From positions 62,001 through 126,000 of the forward strand of contig NZ_RRYH01000019.1 of NCBI RefSeq assembly GCF_004010155.1: 64,000 bases of DNA, read 5' to 3'. Origin of the DNA: Solirhodobacter olei (GTDB lineage: Bacteria; Pseudomonadota; Alphaproteobacteria; Rhodobacterales; Rhodobacteraceae). The position numbers were made by a program, and so were the translations under genes. Every line of letters begins with the position of its first letter. Positions within the stretch are counted from its first letter, which is position 1. Shown here in pieces: positions 22,341 through 30,891 of the stretch. Under the pieces are notes generated by a model that was not told the DNA's origin, did no database searches, and saw nothing but the letters and a program-made list of their open reading frames with translations.

Positions 22341-24845
22341 ATGGACATCGTAATTGTCACCGCGATCATCGCGTCACTCTTCGTGATCATCGGTGCCGCC
22401 GAACCGTTGGCTGCGCGACTGCGGCTTCCCTACACCGTGATACTTGCCCTGCTGGGCATATTGATTGGTGGGGCCGCCATCTTCTTCCTGCGTACCAGCC
22501 TCACAGATGCGCTGAACCCAGTTGCCGAGGCGATCCTCAGCTTCCCCATTAGGTCGAACGTCTTCTTGTATGTCCTTCTGCCGACCCTGATCTTCCAGCC
22601 GACCCTGGATATGAACATTCGGCGTATGTTCGATGATTGGGTGCCGATCCTGGTGATGGCTGTCCTGGCTGTCGTCGCAGCGACGGTCTCAGTCGGCTAT
22701 GCGCTCCATTGGGCAAGTTCGTTGCCGCTGGTCGTCTGCCTTCTTACTGGGGCGATTGTCTCTACAACCGATCCATCCGCGGTGGTCGGTATCTTCCGGT
22801 CTATCTCCGCGCCCCAACGCCTCACGCGGATCATCGAAGGCGAAAGCCTCTTGAACGATGCCGCTGCGATCGCTCTTTTTGGCCTCTTCCTGGGATCTGT
22901 TATGTTCAGTTCCTCTGAGCCGCAGCTCGGCACCGCTCTCCGGAACTTTCCGGTTCTGATCATTGGGGGCGTTGTCGCTGGCTGGATTGTCGCTCGGGCC
23001 GGACTTGCGGTCATGAGGTTAGCCACACACTATCCCTTGGCACAGCTCTCGATCACTGTGGCCCTTCCATACCTAGCCTATATCGGCGCGGAGGAGGCCA
23101 TCGGTGCTTCGGGGGTTATCGCCGTTGTCTCTACAGGACTAATGCTTAACCTGCATGCGCCGGGCCGCCTTCCCCCCGAAGCCATGGCCAAATTGCGCGA
23201 GATGTGGAATCTTCTCGCCCATTGGTCCGGGGCCCTCATCTTCATCTTGGCCGCCCTTCTCGTCCCGCGTCTGCTGGAAGAGGTTCGGGCTGACGATTTC
23301 CTGCTGGTCGGAATTGTCATTATAGCTGCGACTGCCGCCCGCGCACTCATGCTCTTCGGCCTTCTTCCGCTTCTCACTGCGCTGCGCCTGTCTCCGCCGA
23401 TCGATCGGAACTACCGCAGTGCCATCCTTTGGGGCGGCCTGCGTGGAGCTGTTACACTCACCCTGGCTCTCGCGGTGACAGAAAACTTCTTCGTACCAGC
23501 TGAGGTCAAACGCGTGGTTGCAATTCTGGCCACGGGCTACACGCTCTTCACCTTGATCGTGCAGGGCTCGAGTCTGAGATGGCTCATCGGCGCGCTCGGG
23601 CTAGATCGTCTGTCCCCGATCGACCAGGCGCTCTCAAACCAGGTCGTCGCCGTGGCGCTGCAGACCGTGCGCGAAGATGTTGCCAAAACAACCGAGGACT
23701 ATGAACTCACGCGCGAGATTGCCCGATCGGAGGCCAAGCGCTTCGCCGAGCGGCTCGACCGCGCTGTAGAAGCCGCGGAGGCTGATGCCGAGATTCTCGA
23801 CCGCGATCGCATCGCTCTCGGTCTCATCGCGTTGACCTCCGCCGAGCGCGATGGGATCCTCGACCATGTCCGGGAGCGGATCATTTCCGGGCGCCTTTCG
23901 GAACACCTGCTCTCGGATGCCGAGCGATTGATTGAGGCGGTCCGCGCCGAGGGGCGTATCGGCTACCAGCGTGCCGCTCGACGGAGCATTTCCTATGGGC
24001 GCGGCTTCCGCCTTGTCCTCTTCATCCATAACCGCCTGCACTGGTCCAGCCCACTCGCTCGTCTGACCGTCGATCGGTTCGAACGGCTGCTTGCCCAGCG
24101 GCTTATCCTGCGCGATCTTGGCCGGTTCATCGACAGACGCATCCTGCGCATCCACGGCCGGCGAGTGGCTGAGCTCCTCCATGAACTGCTATCGCGCCGA
24201 CGCGAGGCGGTCGAAACCGCATTGGACGGACTTCGTTTGCAGTATCCCGGTTATGCCGAAGAGGTGGAGAGACGCTTTGTCCGGCGCACCGCGCTGCGAC
24301 TCGAGGAGCACGAGTATGGCTCACTCAAGGAGGATGGGCTTATTGGCGACGAACTCTTTACCGTCCTGATGTCACGGATCGCCGCGGAACGGACTCAGAC
24401 GGAGCACCGGCCGGCTCTTGATCTTGCGCTGCAGAAGGCGGAACTCGTGCGCCAGTTCCCACTCTTCGCTGAGATTGATGAGACGGCGCATCGGCTGCTG
24501 ACGCGGGCCTTGGTGAGCCGCTATGCGAATGAGGGGGAGGTGATCCTCCGCAGAGACGCAACCGCAAGGAGCGTATTCTTCATCGCGTCAGGTGCCGTTG
24601 AGCTCGAAACGGCAGGACAAACCTGGCGCCTCGGGCGAGGCGAGATGTTTGGGCAGATGTCAATCCTGTCGAACGGGCCTCGCCGCACCATGGTGCGCGC
24701 CATCGCGCCGTCGACCTTTCTCGTTTTGGATGACACGCGGTTTCGCAGGCTTCTGCGCCAGAGCACTGCGCTTAGGGAAGCGGTGCGCGAGAGCGCGCAC
24801 AAGCGCGGTATCCCGACAGAGACACTATTGCCTGAAATTGGATAG
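22341..24845 (+). CDS. CPA1-type Na+/H+ antiporter with C-terminal cyclic nucleotide-binding domain
   Basis: This membrane protein of 834 aa has an N-terminal antiporter unit of about 12 hydrophobic segments (residues about 5-420). It carries the ion-binding STTDPSAVVG and EGESLLNDAAA of the NhaP/SOS1 group. A long charged cytoplasmic region (about 430-690) follows, then a CNMP-type beta barrel (about 700-815: FFIASGAVELET, LGRGEMFGQMSIL, PRRTMVRAIAPS). The family exchanges Na+ or K+ for H+. The C-terminal layout matches plant SOS1-like antiporters. A GGGGG stretch precedes the ATG. It stands as a single transcription unit, and lower GC than the neighbouring catabolic operons is noticeable. 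Confidence 0.9.
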   Translation: MDIVIVTAIIASLFVIIGAAEPLAARLRLPYTVILALLGILIGGAAIFFLRTSLTDALNPVAEAILSFPIRSNVFLYVLLPTLIFQPTLDMNIRRMFDDWVPILVMAVLAVVAATVSVGYALHWASSLPLVVCLLTGAIVSTTDPSAVVGIFRSISAPQRLTRIIEGESLLNDAAAIALFGLFLGSVMFSSSEPQLGTALRNFPVLIIGGVVAGWIVARAGLAVMRLATHYPLAQLSITVALPYLAYIGAEEAIGASGVIAVVSTGLMLNLHAPGRLPPEAMAKLREMWNLLAHWSGALIFILAALLVPRLLEEVRADDFLLVGIVIIAATAARALMLFGLLPLLTALRLSPPIDRNYRSAILWGGLRGAVTLTLALAVTENFFVPAEVKRVVAILATGYTLFTLIVQGSSLRWLIGALGLDRLSPIDQALSNQVVAVALQTVREDVAKTTEDYELTREIARSEAKRFAERLDRAVEAAEADAEILDRDRIALGLIALTSAERDGILDHVRERIISGRLSEHLLSDAERLIEAVRAEGRIGYQRAARRSISYGRGFRLVLFIHNRLHWSSPLARLTVDRFERLLAQRLILRDLGRFIDRRILRIHGRRVAELLHELLSRRREAVETALDGLRLQYPGYAEEVERRFVRRTALRLEEHEYGSLKEDGLIGDELFTVLMSRIAAERTQTEHRPALDLALQKAELVRQFPLFAEIDETAHRLLTRALVSRYANEGEVILRRDATARSVFFIASGAVELETAGQTWRLGRGEMFGQMSILSNGPRRTMVRAIAPSTFLVLDDTRFRRLLRQSTALREAVRESAHKRGIPTETLLPEIG

Positions 24846-24889
24846 AAATCGAGGATCTGTCGCGAAGTTTGGTCGGCAGACGAGGGGCT

Positions 24890-25040
24890 CAGATGGCCAG
24901 GCGGCTCCTCGCACATTGGGAAATGTCCGAGGTTCTCCATCCTCAGATGGCGGGCGCTTGGCATGATCTCAGCAAGCCTTGCGCCCTCTGACGGGGTGGC
25001 GGAGCAATCGTAGGCGCCGAAGAGCAGGGCAACGAGCAAC
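24890..25040 (-). pseudogene. Alpha/beta hydrolase remnant (C-terminal fragment)
   Basis: Within the 455-bp gap 24846-25300, the minus strand encodes a fragment reading LLFGAYDCSATPS and later NLGHFPMCEEP. This matches the C-terminal block of alpha/beta hydrolases: strand, catalytic Asp region (GxxD), then the catalytic His in GHFPM. No nucleophile-elbow GxSxG or N-terminal part is found upstream, so only the end of a gene survives. The rest of the gap shows no gene. Confidence 0.55.
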
Positions 25041-25300
25041 GACCGCGCATCAATTTGCCGCGCCGTGTAACTGCTGCTCCGTTCCAGCACGCCGACGTGC
25101 TGCCCCGACCATCCGCTAACATCGGATGGAAGCATTCGACAGTCGGAAGGTGACCGCCGGCATCGCCTGATACGCTCGGCAAAGGTCGAAAAATCGACTG
25201 GCCGGAGTCAACGTGACAACGCGCTTCAGGCCTTAGATTGGGTGAATGAGAGATAGGCCCGACGGCCTTCGATCTTTTTTCTATCAAAGTTCACAGTAAG

Positions 25301-26401
25301 TCAGATTACCAGCCAATACCGCGTATGCCTCCGCTCCCCGGTTCGGCTGAGCGCGCCCATTTCGACGAGGCACTGCAGATCCCTGGTCGTGGTCGCGCGC
25401 GACGTGCCGGTCATGGCGATGTAGTTCTCGGCGCTGAGGCCCCCTTTGAATCCGTCCGGTCCCTCGCGGAACATGCGCTCGATCACCTTGGCCTGCCGGT
25501 CGTTCAGCTGGTTGCTGAACTGGGCGTAGAATTTCGCCTTGGAGATGAAGAATGCGACCCGGGTCAGTGTGACCTGCTGGGCCTGGAGGATGGTCTCGGC
25601 GAACCAGAGGAGCCAGCCGGTGACGTCCAGCGTCTTCTGGTGAGTTTCGAGCTGGTCGTAGTAGCATTTCCGATCACGTTCGATCGTGTAGGCCACAGCG
25701 ATCAGACTCGGCTGGCCGATGTTCTGGGCGAGGATCTTTTCGGCCAAGGCGCGGCCGAGGCGCCCATTGCCGTCCTCGAAGGGATGGATGCTCTCGAACC
25801 AGAGATGCCCAAGCGCCGCGCGCGTGAGTGCGGGCAGTGGCGCGGACCCTTCTGGCGCCGTGCGGTTGAACCAGTCGACGAACACGTCCATCTCGCCCTG
25901 GACCCGCGCCGAGGGCGGGGCTTCGAAATGCACGGTCGGTTGGTCGATGCGACCGGACACGATCTGCATCGCGTCGGCATGCCGCCGGTAGGATCCGATG
26001 GTTTCAAGGCCGCGGTCGTGGGACAGGAGCATCCCATGCCAACGACATAGAGTGTCGTGTGTCAGGGGTGTGGCGTAGTTCAAGTAGACGTCCACCATCA
26101 TCTCCGCGACGCCCTGCTCCCGGGGCCTCGATGGTGCGCTGTCAGCGCTCAGACCGAACTGACGGCGTAGGGAGGATTGCACACTGGACCTGTCCAGCAC
26201 CTCGCCTTCGATGGCGCTCGTCCGCATCGCCTCTTCGCTTAGCAGTTCGATGCGCAAGCGGTCGCGCTCGGCGCTGGTCACATGGCAGACGGCACCGAGG
26301 ATCTCTCCGGATGACAGCAGAAACCGCTGTTCGAGAGGTTCGACCGCGCCGACGTCATAGCGAAAGCTCGGCCAGTCGGGCTGAGTCCAGTTGCACTGCA
26401 T
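25301..26401 (-). CDS. Fic family AMP-transferase, class II (self-inhibited), with C-terminal winged helix
   Basis: The 366-aa protein has the catalytic loop HPFEDGNGRLGR (His about residue 206), the core Fic motif for AMPylation of target hydroxyls. The inhibitory helix motif TSAIEG sits at residues 61-66, before the Fic core, which defines class II. An N-terminal DUF4172-like part precedes it, and a C-terminal segment with DRQAKVIERMF and TGTSRATTTRDLQCL resembles a winged helix. Length and layout match SoFic of Shewanella. No antitoxin gene is adjacent, as expected when inhibition is intramolecular. The ATG at 26401 lies at the edge of a strong palindrome, suggesting autoregulation. Confidence 0.9.
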   Translation of the reverse strand: MQCNWTQPDWPSFRYDVGAVEPLEQRFLLSSGEILGAVCHVTSAERDRLRIELLSEEAMRTSAIEGEVLDRSSVQSSLRRQFGLSADSAPSRPREQGVAEMMVDVYLNYATPLTHDTLCRWHGMLLSHDRGLETIGSYRRHADAMQIVSGRIDQPTVHFEAPPSARVQGEMDVFVDWFNRTAPEGSAPLPALTRAALGHLWFESIHPFEDGNGRLGRALAEKILAQNIGQPSLIAVAYTIERDRKCYYDQLETHQKTLDVTGWLLWFAETILQAQQVTLTRVAFFISKAKFYAQFSNQLNDRQAKVIERMFREGPDGFKGGLSAENYIAMTGTSRATTTRDLQCLVEMGALSRTGERRHTRYWLVI

Positions 26402-26453
26402 GAGCTATAGAATCCCATTCTATAACTCACAATACAAGCTCAATGTGAGTTAT
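26401..26453 (-). promoter_or_regulatory. Overlapping palindromes at the fic start, candidate operator/promoter
   Basis: Two inverted repeats overlap. The first (26401-26429) has 13-nt arms around CCC with one mismatch, core TATAGAAT-CCC-ATTCTATA, and begins at the fic start codon. The second joins ATAACTCACA (26422-26431) to TGTGAGTTAT (26444-26453) with perfect 10-nt arms. On the minus strand TTGAGC and TAGAAT stand 15 bp apart and may be the -35 and -10. No Shine-Dalgarno sequence precedes the start. Confidence 0.55.
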
Positions 26454-26519
26454 GGAGGCGCGCTCAATGCATCAAGATCACTCACATCTGCCCTTGCATC
26501 AAAAAGCCCCTGCAAAACC

Positions 26520-26539
26520 GGGGCCAATGGTTTGGCCCC
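26520..26539. other. Hairpin in the non-coding end of an IS110 remnant
   Basis: Arms GGGGCCAA and TTGGCCCC pair perfectly around a TGGT tetraloop. It lies in the non-coding stretch upstream of the IS110 transposase fragment. In intact IS110 elements that end encodes the structured bridge RNA, so this could be a piece of it. A simple terminator is the alternative, though no T-run follows. Confidence 0.4.
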
Positions 26540-26592
26540 CGCCGTCCCCGGGGGAGAGCCTTCGAACGCAACCGCTGAGAAGGAGGAACCCT

Positions 26593-26676
26593 ATGCAGAT
26601 CGTTCGAATTGGGTTGGACTTGGCGAAGTGCGGGTTCGAAGTTCATGGTGTCGACGCGGAGGACAGGGTTGGGGTC
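26593..26676 (+). pseudogene. IS110-family transposase, N-terminal fragment
   Basis: After an AAGGAGGAACCCT ribosome site an ATG at 26593 starts MQIVRIGLDLAK followed by FEVHGVDAEDRV. This is the N-terminus of IS110/IS1111 DEDD recombinases, including the first catalytic Asp of the RuvC-like domain (GLDLAK). Similarity ends after about 28 codons and the frame then runs into unrelated sequence. The remainder of the transposase is absent here; a separate internal IS110 piece lies at 30587. Confidence 0.75.
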
Positions 26677-26771
26677 CATATACGTCCACATATGACAACG
26701 CCTGTCACTCAGCTTCGCGTTCGAGCAATGCAAGGAGCGTTTCCGTCCAGCGACCGACTCACGGCACGACG

Positions 26772-26804
26772 CGCCCACCATTTGAATGACTGGAATGGTG
26801 GGCG
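26772..26804. terminator. Inverted repeat, possible terminator of the ABC-2 exporter operon
   Basis: Perfect 11-bp arms CGCCCACCATT and AATGGTGGGCG are separated by 11 nt. It lies 27 nt beyond the permease stop (26831, minus strand). No T-tract follows in either direction, so termination activity is uncertain. Confidence 0.4.
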
Positions 26805-26830
26805 GGCGGCTAACGAAGCCGCAGCGGGCT

Positions 26831-27595
26831 CTATTTCGTCTGCTGTCGGAACACCAGGTTGCCCAGCCAGGCCGAGAGCAGAACGATGACGATGGCGATC
26901 GCAACGCCGATTTCGGTCGTCTGGCTCCAGTACTCACTGCGGAAGATCGCCCGTTCTGCGTCGACGATATACTTGAACGGATCGAGGTCAGACAGGATCC
27001 GCAACCAACGCGGCGCCAGCGTCATCGGCAGCAGGATGCCGGAGAGGAGAAGGATCGGCAGGGCAATGGAATTCAGGAGCGGCGCGAGCGCGTCCTCGCT
27101 CTTCAGGGCAAGACCGGCGGCATAGGAGAGATAGGCGAAGGCCGCTCCGAGCAGCGCCACCACGATCAACGCGCCGAAGATCGCCGCGAGTGGGATCCGG
27201 AGCCCGAAGAGGAAAGCAGCAGCGATGAGGATGATCCCCTGAAGGCAAATGATCACCACATCGCGCAGCACGCGACCCGTGATCAGCGCGGTACGGCTTG
27301 CCGGGGTCACCATCATCCGGTCGATGACCCCGCTCCGCCATTCGGCGATGATGCCGAAGCCTACGAAGGCAGCACCGAAGATCCCCAGTTGCACCAGAAG
27401 TCCCGGAACAAACACCTGCCACGCGTCCCCGGGCGGAAAGCCCGGTGTCTTTGCCACCGCCTGCAGAAGAGGCCCGAAGAGGGCCAGGTAGAGGATCGGC
27501 TGCATCAACGAAACCAGCACCCAGACCGGGTTCTGCAGTGAGATGACCATCGAGCGGCGGAAGACAACCAGGCTGTCGTGGATATATCTGCGCAT
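26831..27595 (-). CDS. ABC-2 type transporter permease (drug/daunorubicin-exporter type)
   Basis: A six-helix ABC-2 membrane protein of 254 aa. Hydrophobic segments include PVWVLVSLMQPILYLALFG, GLLVQLGIFGAAFVGFGII and ALPILLLSGILLPMTLAP. The ISDLDPFKYIVDAERAIF-like stretch near the C-terminus is typical of DrrB-type permeases. An in-frame upstream ATG exists at 27649, but the ATG at 27595 follows AGGA and lies 10 nt after the ATPase stop. It pairs with the ATPase upstream to form an exporter of unknown small molecule, next to a MarR regulator. Confidence 0.88.
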   Translation of the reverse strand: MRRYIHDSLVVFRRSMVISLQNPVWVLVSLMQPILYLALFGPLLQAVAKTPGFPPGDAWQVFVPGLLVQLGIFGAAFVGFGIIAEWRSGVIDRMMVTPASRTALITGRVLRDVVIICLQGIILIAAAFLFGLRIPLAAIFGALIVVALLGAAFAYLSYAAGLALKSEDALAPLLNSIALPILLLSGILLPMTLAPRWLRILSDLDPFKYIVDAERAIFRSEYWSQTTEIGVAIAIVIVLLSAWLGNLVFRQQTK

Positions 27596-27605
27596 GATCG
27601 CGTTC

Positions 27606-28601
27606 CTAATCCCTGAGGGTCCGACCGGTGAGGGCCAGGAAGACATCATCGAGCGTCGGCTGTGCCACCTCGACCCCGATCGCCTCGACCCCGATCGAGT
27701 TCATGTCCTTGAGAAGCTTCGCCAGAGCCGCCGCCCCGTCCTGTACTTGGATGCGCACGACATTGCCCTCGACGTTCGGCTCCGAGGCTCCGACCAGCGC
27801 CCCGGTGATCGCGGCCGCCGCTTCCGCATCGCCGGTGTCACGAAGGGTCAGAGTGATCGCATCGCCCGAAACGCGCTTCTTGAGTTCCTTGGGCGTGCCC
27901 TCTCTGACGATCGTTCCGTGGTCGATGATCAGGATCCGGTCGGAGAGAGAATCCGCCTCGTCCATGTAATGCGTGGTCAGGAAGACGGTCGTGCCGAAAT
28001 CGTCTCTGAGCTTGCGGATGTGGGTCCACAGATTGGCCCGCGATTGCGGGTCGAGCCCGGTCGAGGGCTCGTCAAGGAAGACCAGCTGCGGTCGATGGAT
28101 CAGCCCCATCACGATGTCGAGCCGCCGCCGCTGCCCGCCCGAGAGCGCGGCGCATTTGCGGTCCCAGACATCCTCAAGGTCGAGCGCGGACAAGAGCTCC
28201 TCCGCCCGCTCCCGCGCCGCCTTCGGTGCAATCCCGTAAAGCTCAGCATGCCACGTGATTTCGTTGCCGACCCGCGCCAACTCCGAAGTCGATCCGCTCT
28301 GGCTGACGTAGCCGATGCGCCGCCGGACGCCGACAGGATCGGCGCGCAGGTCAAGTCCGGCCACTTTCGCTGTGCCGCCGGTCGGCTCGAGAAGGGTGCA
28401 GAGCATCTTCAGCGTTGTCGTCTTGCCGGCGCCATTCGGCCCGAGGAAGCCGACGATCTCGCCCGCCTTCACCGTAAGGTCGATCCCTTTGACCGCCTCG
28501 ATCGCCTTGCCGCGCGTTCGGTAGACGCGCTTCAACCCGTGCGCCTCGATCATCGTCTCAGGGGCGACCGCCATCTTGACCTCTGACTCGGCTGGGTTCA
28601 T
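27606..28601 (-). CDS. ABC transporter ATP-binding protein (DrrA-type)
   Basis: The 331-aa ATPase has Walker A GPNGAGKTTT, Q-loop YVSQSG, signature LSGGQRRRLD, Walker B LVFLDEPSTGLD and H-loop LTTHYMDEAD, in order. A DrrA-type C-terminal extension follows. Two starts are possible: ATG 28601 (MNPAES) or ATG 28574 (MAVAPE), which follows AGAGGTCAAG; the longer is listed. Only 45 bp separates it from the divergent MarR gene, so the two promoters overlap. The frame is open far upstream but those residues are antisense to marR. Together with the permease it would energise drug or metabolite efflux. Confidence 0.9.
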   Translation of the reverse strand: MNPAESEVKMAVAPETMIEAHGLKRVYRTRGKAIEAVKGIDLTVKAGEIVGFLGPNGAGKTTTLKMLCTLLEPTGGTAKVAGLDLRADPVGVRRRIGYVSQSGSTSELARVGNEITWHAELYGIAPKAARERAEELLSALDLEDVWDRKCAALSGGQRRRLDIVMGLIHRPQLVFLDEPSTGLDPQSRANLWTHIRKLRDDFGTTVFLTTHYMDEADSLSDRILIIDHGTIVREGTPKELKKRVSGDAITLTLRDTGDAEAAAAITGALVGASEPNVEGNVVRIQVQDGAAALAKLLKDMNSIGVEAIGVEVAQPTLDDVFLALTGRTLRD

Positions 28602-28646
28602 ATTTATCTTGAAATGCGAGATATTTGATAATCGAGGTAAAGTCAA
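28602..28646. promoter_or_regulatory. 45-bp divergent promoter between the exporter and marR genes
   Basis: This very short AT-rich gap contains TATCTTGAAA and ATATTTGATA, which form an imperfect dyad. MarR proteins commonly bind such a site to repress both themselves and the exporter. The marR ribosome site GAGG lies at its right end. Confidence 0.4.
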
Positions 28647-29222
28647 GTGCAGCCTCCTGAAAACCAAGCCGACCTGACCTTCCGGCTCACCCGCGCAATC
28701 CGGGAATACCAGAACGCCAGCGACATCATGGACGAGGCGTTCACGGCGCTCCTCGGGATCAATCGGACCGACGGGAGGTGTCTGGACATCATCGACCTGC
28801 ACGGCCACCCGACCGCCGGGCAATTGGCAGCAGAGAGTGGGCTGACCACCGGAACGGTAACCGCCGTCGTCGACCGGCTGGAAAAAGCCGGCTACGTCCG
28901 CCGCCGGCGCGATCCTGGCGACCGGCGTAAGGTCGTCGTCGAGGCGACCGAGACCGCGCAAGAGCTTGGTACATTGGTTTTCGATGAGGTAGGGCGGCTC
29001 GGCCAGGCGCTGATGGGTCGAATGACGCCGGAGCAGCTTCTCATCGTTATCCGCTTCCTCGAAGTGGGCAACAGGATGAGTAGGGAAATGGCTGCGCTGC
29101 TTTCGAAGCACGTGCCATCCGGCGCCTCTTCGCCCGAGGACCGGCGCGAACGCGCCCGCGCGTTCCACCGCGAACAGAAGGCGATGGTGAGAAGGCTCGA
29201 GGCTTCGTTTGGGCCGCGCTGA
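28647..29222 (+). CDS. MarR-family transcriptional regulator
   Basis: A 191-aa winged-helix regulator, starting with GTG after GAGG. The DNA-binding part reads GQLAAESGLTTGTVTAVVDR followed by the wing KAGYVRRRRDPGDRRKVVV (about residues 55-100), the classic MarR signature. It is divergent from the ABC exporter genes across 45 bp and is very probably their repressor. It carries an unusually long charged C-terminal tail (about residues 145-191). Confidence 0.88.
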   Translation: MQPPENQADLTFRLTRAIREYQNASDIMDEAFTALLGINRTDGRCLDIIDLHGHPTAGQLAAESGLTTGTVTAVVDRLEKAGYVRRRRDPGDRRKVVVEATETAQELGTLVFDEVGRLGQALMGRMTPEQLLIVIRFLEVGNRMSREMAALLSKHVPSGASSPEDRRERARAFHREQKAMVRRLEASFGPR

Positions 29223-29338
29223 ATGCGGACAGCAAGACAGGATGCGCTCTCGCCCGATTGCGCCATCAACGGACATGCCGTCTTGCACCGTCAGTATCCA
29301 CCAACATTATACGGGTAGCCCTGAAGAGGAAATTTGCC

Positions 29339-30584
29339 ATGGCCTGGGAAGCTGACGTTGTCATCATCGGTACCGGCGCCGCCGGCATCGGGGCGATGCG
29401 AGGGCTCGCAGGCTCTGGTATGTCTGTCATCGTGTTGGAAGCGCTGCCACGGCTAGGCGGCCGGGCGTGGACCCGGCAAGCGGCGGGCGTGGCGCTCGAC
29501 CTGGGGTGCGGCTATCTGCACTCTGCAGAGCGCAATCCCTGGGTTTCAATCGCTGAGGCGGCCGGCATCGAAATCGACCGTACCCCCCCCCGCCTGGAAC
29601 AAGCAGCCCGGGAGTTCAGACGTTCATGCCGTCGAGCGTGTTGCAGCACTCCAAGCCTTCGAGCGCTGGACTGCCCGCATTCACGGCCCCGGGCCGGCCA
29701 GTGATTGCGCGGCCGATCTCTTGGACCCTGCTGACGCCCGCTGGACCCCCTACCTACAGGCAATGAGCGGTTATATCAGCGGCGACGAACTCGAGCGCAT
29801 CTCGGTTCAGGACTACGCCGCCTACGATGCGGCGGCGAGCGATACAAACTGGCGTCTTCCCGCCGGCTATGGAGCCCTGGTAACCGGAAGCCTGCCGCCC
29901 GGGGCGCAAGTGCACCTCGGCACGCCTGTCCAAGCCGTCAGGCTCGAAACCCCGGGCGTGGTGGTTCATACGACCAAGGGCGCCCTTCGGGCCCGTGCCA
30001 TCATCGTCACCGTCTCGACGAACGTCCTTTCAGGAGACAGCATCTCATGGCCCGTAGAGCTTTCTCCGTGGCGCGAGGCCGCCGCCGACCTTCCCCTTGG
30101 CAACGATGAGAAGCTCTATTTCGAGATTCTGGGTGAAGGCCCATTCGAAGTGGAGACATACTACCCAGGCGACTTGCGCGATCCAGCGTCCGGCGCTTTC
30201 TATATCCGTCCGCAGGGTAAGCCTGTGGTAGAGTGCTTTCTTGGCGGTGCTGGTGCGCGACGGGCGTCCACGGAGGGCGCTGAGGCAGCCTTCGCCCGAG
30301 CCATGGACCAGCTCAGAGCGATCTATGGCTCTGACGTTCAGCGCCATCTGAAGCCTTTGATCGCATCGAATTGGACCACAACGGCAGAAATCGGAGGCGG
30401 GTATAGCCACGCCCTGCCGGGCAAGGCCGAAGCGCGCCGTGCACTCGCCCAACCCTTCGACGACCGGGTGTTCTTCGCCGGAGAGGCCACGCATCGAGAT
30501 GACTTTTCGACCGCCCACGGCGCCCTGCTTTCCGGCCTCCGCGCCGGAGCGGAAGTGCTTGCAGCGTCAGCCATGGAGGCCTAG
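29339..30584 (+). pseudogene. Flavin monoamine oxidase, frameshifted at a C9 homopolymer
   Basis: Two frames together encode one FAD-dependent amine oxidase. The first (from the ATG at 29339) has the dinucleotide motif IGTGAAGIGAMRGL and RLGGRAWT. The second carries the substrate domain and ends with FFAGEATHRDDFSTAHGAL, the FAD-binding C-terminus. The junction is a run of nine C residues at 29583-29591. Reading with eight C gives an uninterrupted protein of about 414 aa with sensible residues (AWNKQPG, then ALQAFERWTARI). Possible causes are a real frameshift, slippage-based on/off variation or a sequencing error. Its stop abuts an IS110 fragment. It would oxidise a primary or secondary amine. 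Confidence 0.8.
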
Positions 30585-30586
30585 CG

Positions 30587-30805
30587 GCGGCTCATCATTG
30601 GGTGCGGACGTTGGCGGCGACAGGGCACGAGGTGCGCCTGATCGCACCGGAGTTCGTCAAGCCGTATTTGAAGAACCAGGAGAACGATATGGCGGACGCC
30701 GAGGCCATCACAGAGGCGGCCAGTCGACCGACCATGGGTTTTGTCGAGGTGAAGACGCCGGGACAGCAAGGGCTCGGCATGATCTTCCAACTGCGCGACC
30801 GGCTT
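30587..30805 (+). pseudogene. IS110-family transposase, internal fragment
   Basis: In frame, the segment reads AAHHWVRTL, GHEVRLIAPEFVKPYLK and ADAEAITEAASRPTM. This is the conserved middle of IS110 transposases, following the DEDD-type N-terminal domain. There is no start codon of its own; similarity begins 3 nt after the amine oxidase stop and ends near 30805, where a different transposase sequence starts in the same frame. Confidence 0.8.
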
Positions 30806-30883
30806 GAAGCATCATGGGTCATCAACAGGGCAATGAACCGGGAGCTATTCGAGCTTTACGTCGAAACCCAGCTGGCTCCGACG
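30806..30883 (+). pseudogene. IS630-family transposase, short internal fragment
   Basis: Directly continuous with the IS110 piece, this stretch encodes ASWVINRAMNRELFELYVET and then QLAPT. It matches the block before the second catalytic Asp of IS630 transposases. The expected GDVVILDN that should follow is missing, so the element is cut on both sides. Confidence 0.6.
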
Positions 30884-30891
30884 GACCAAGA

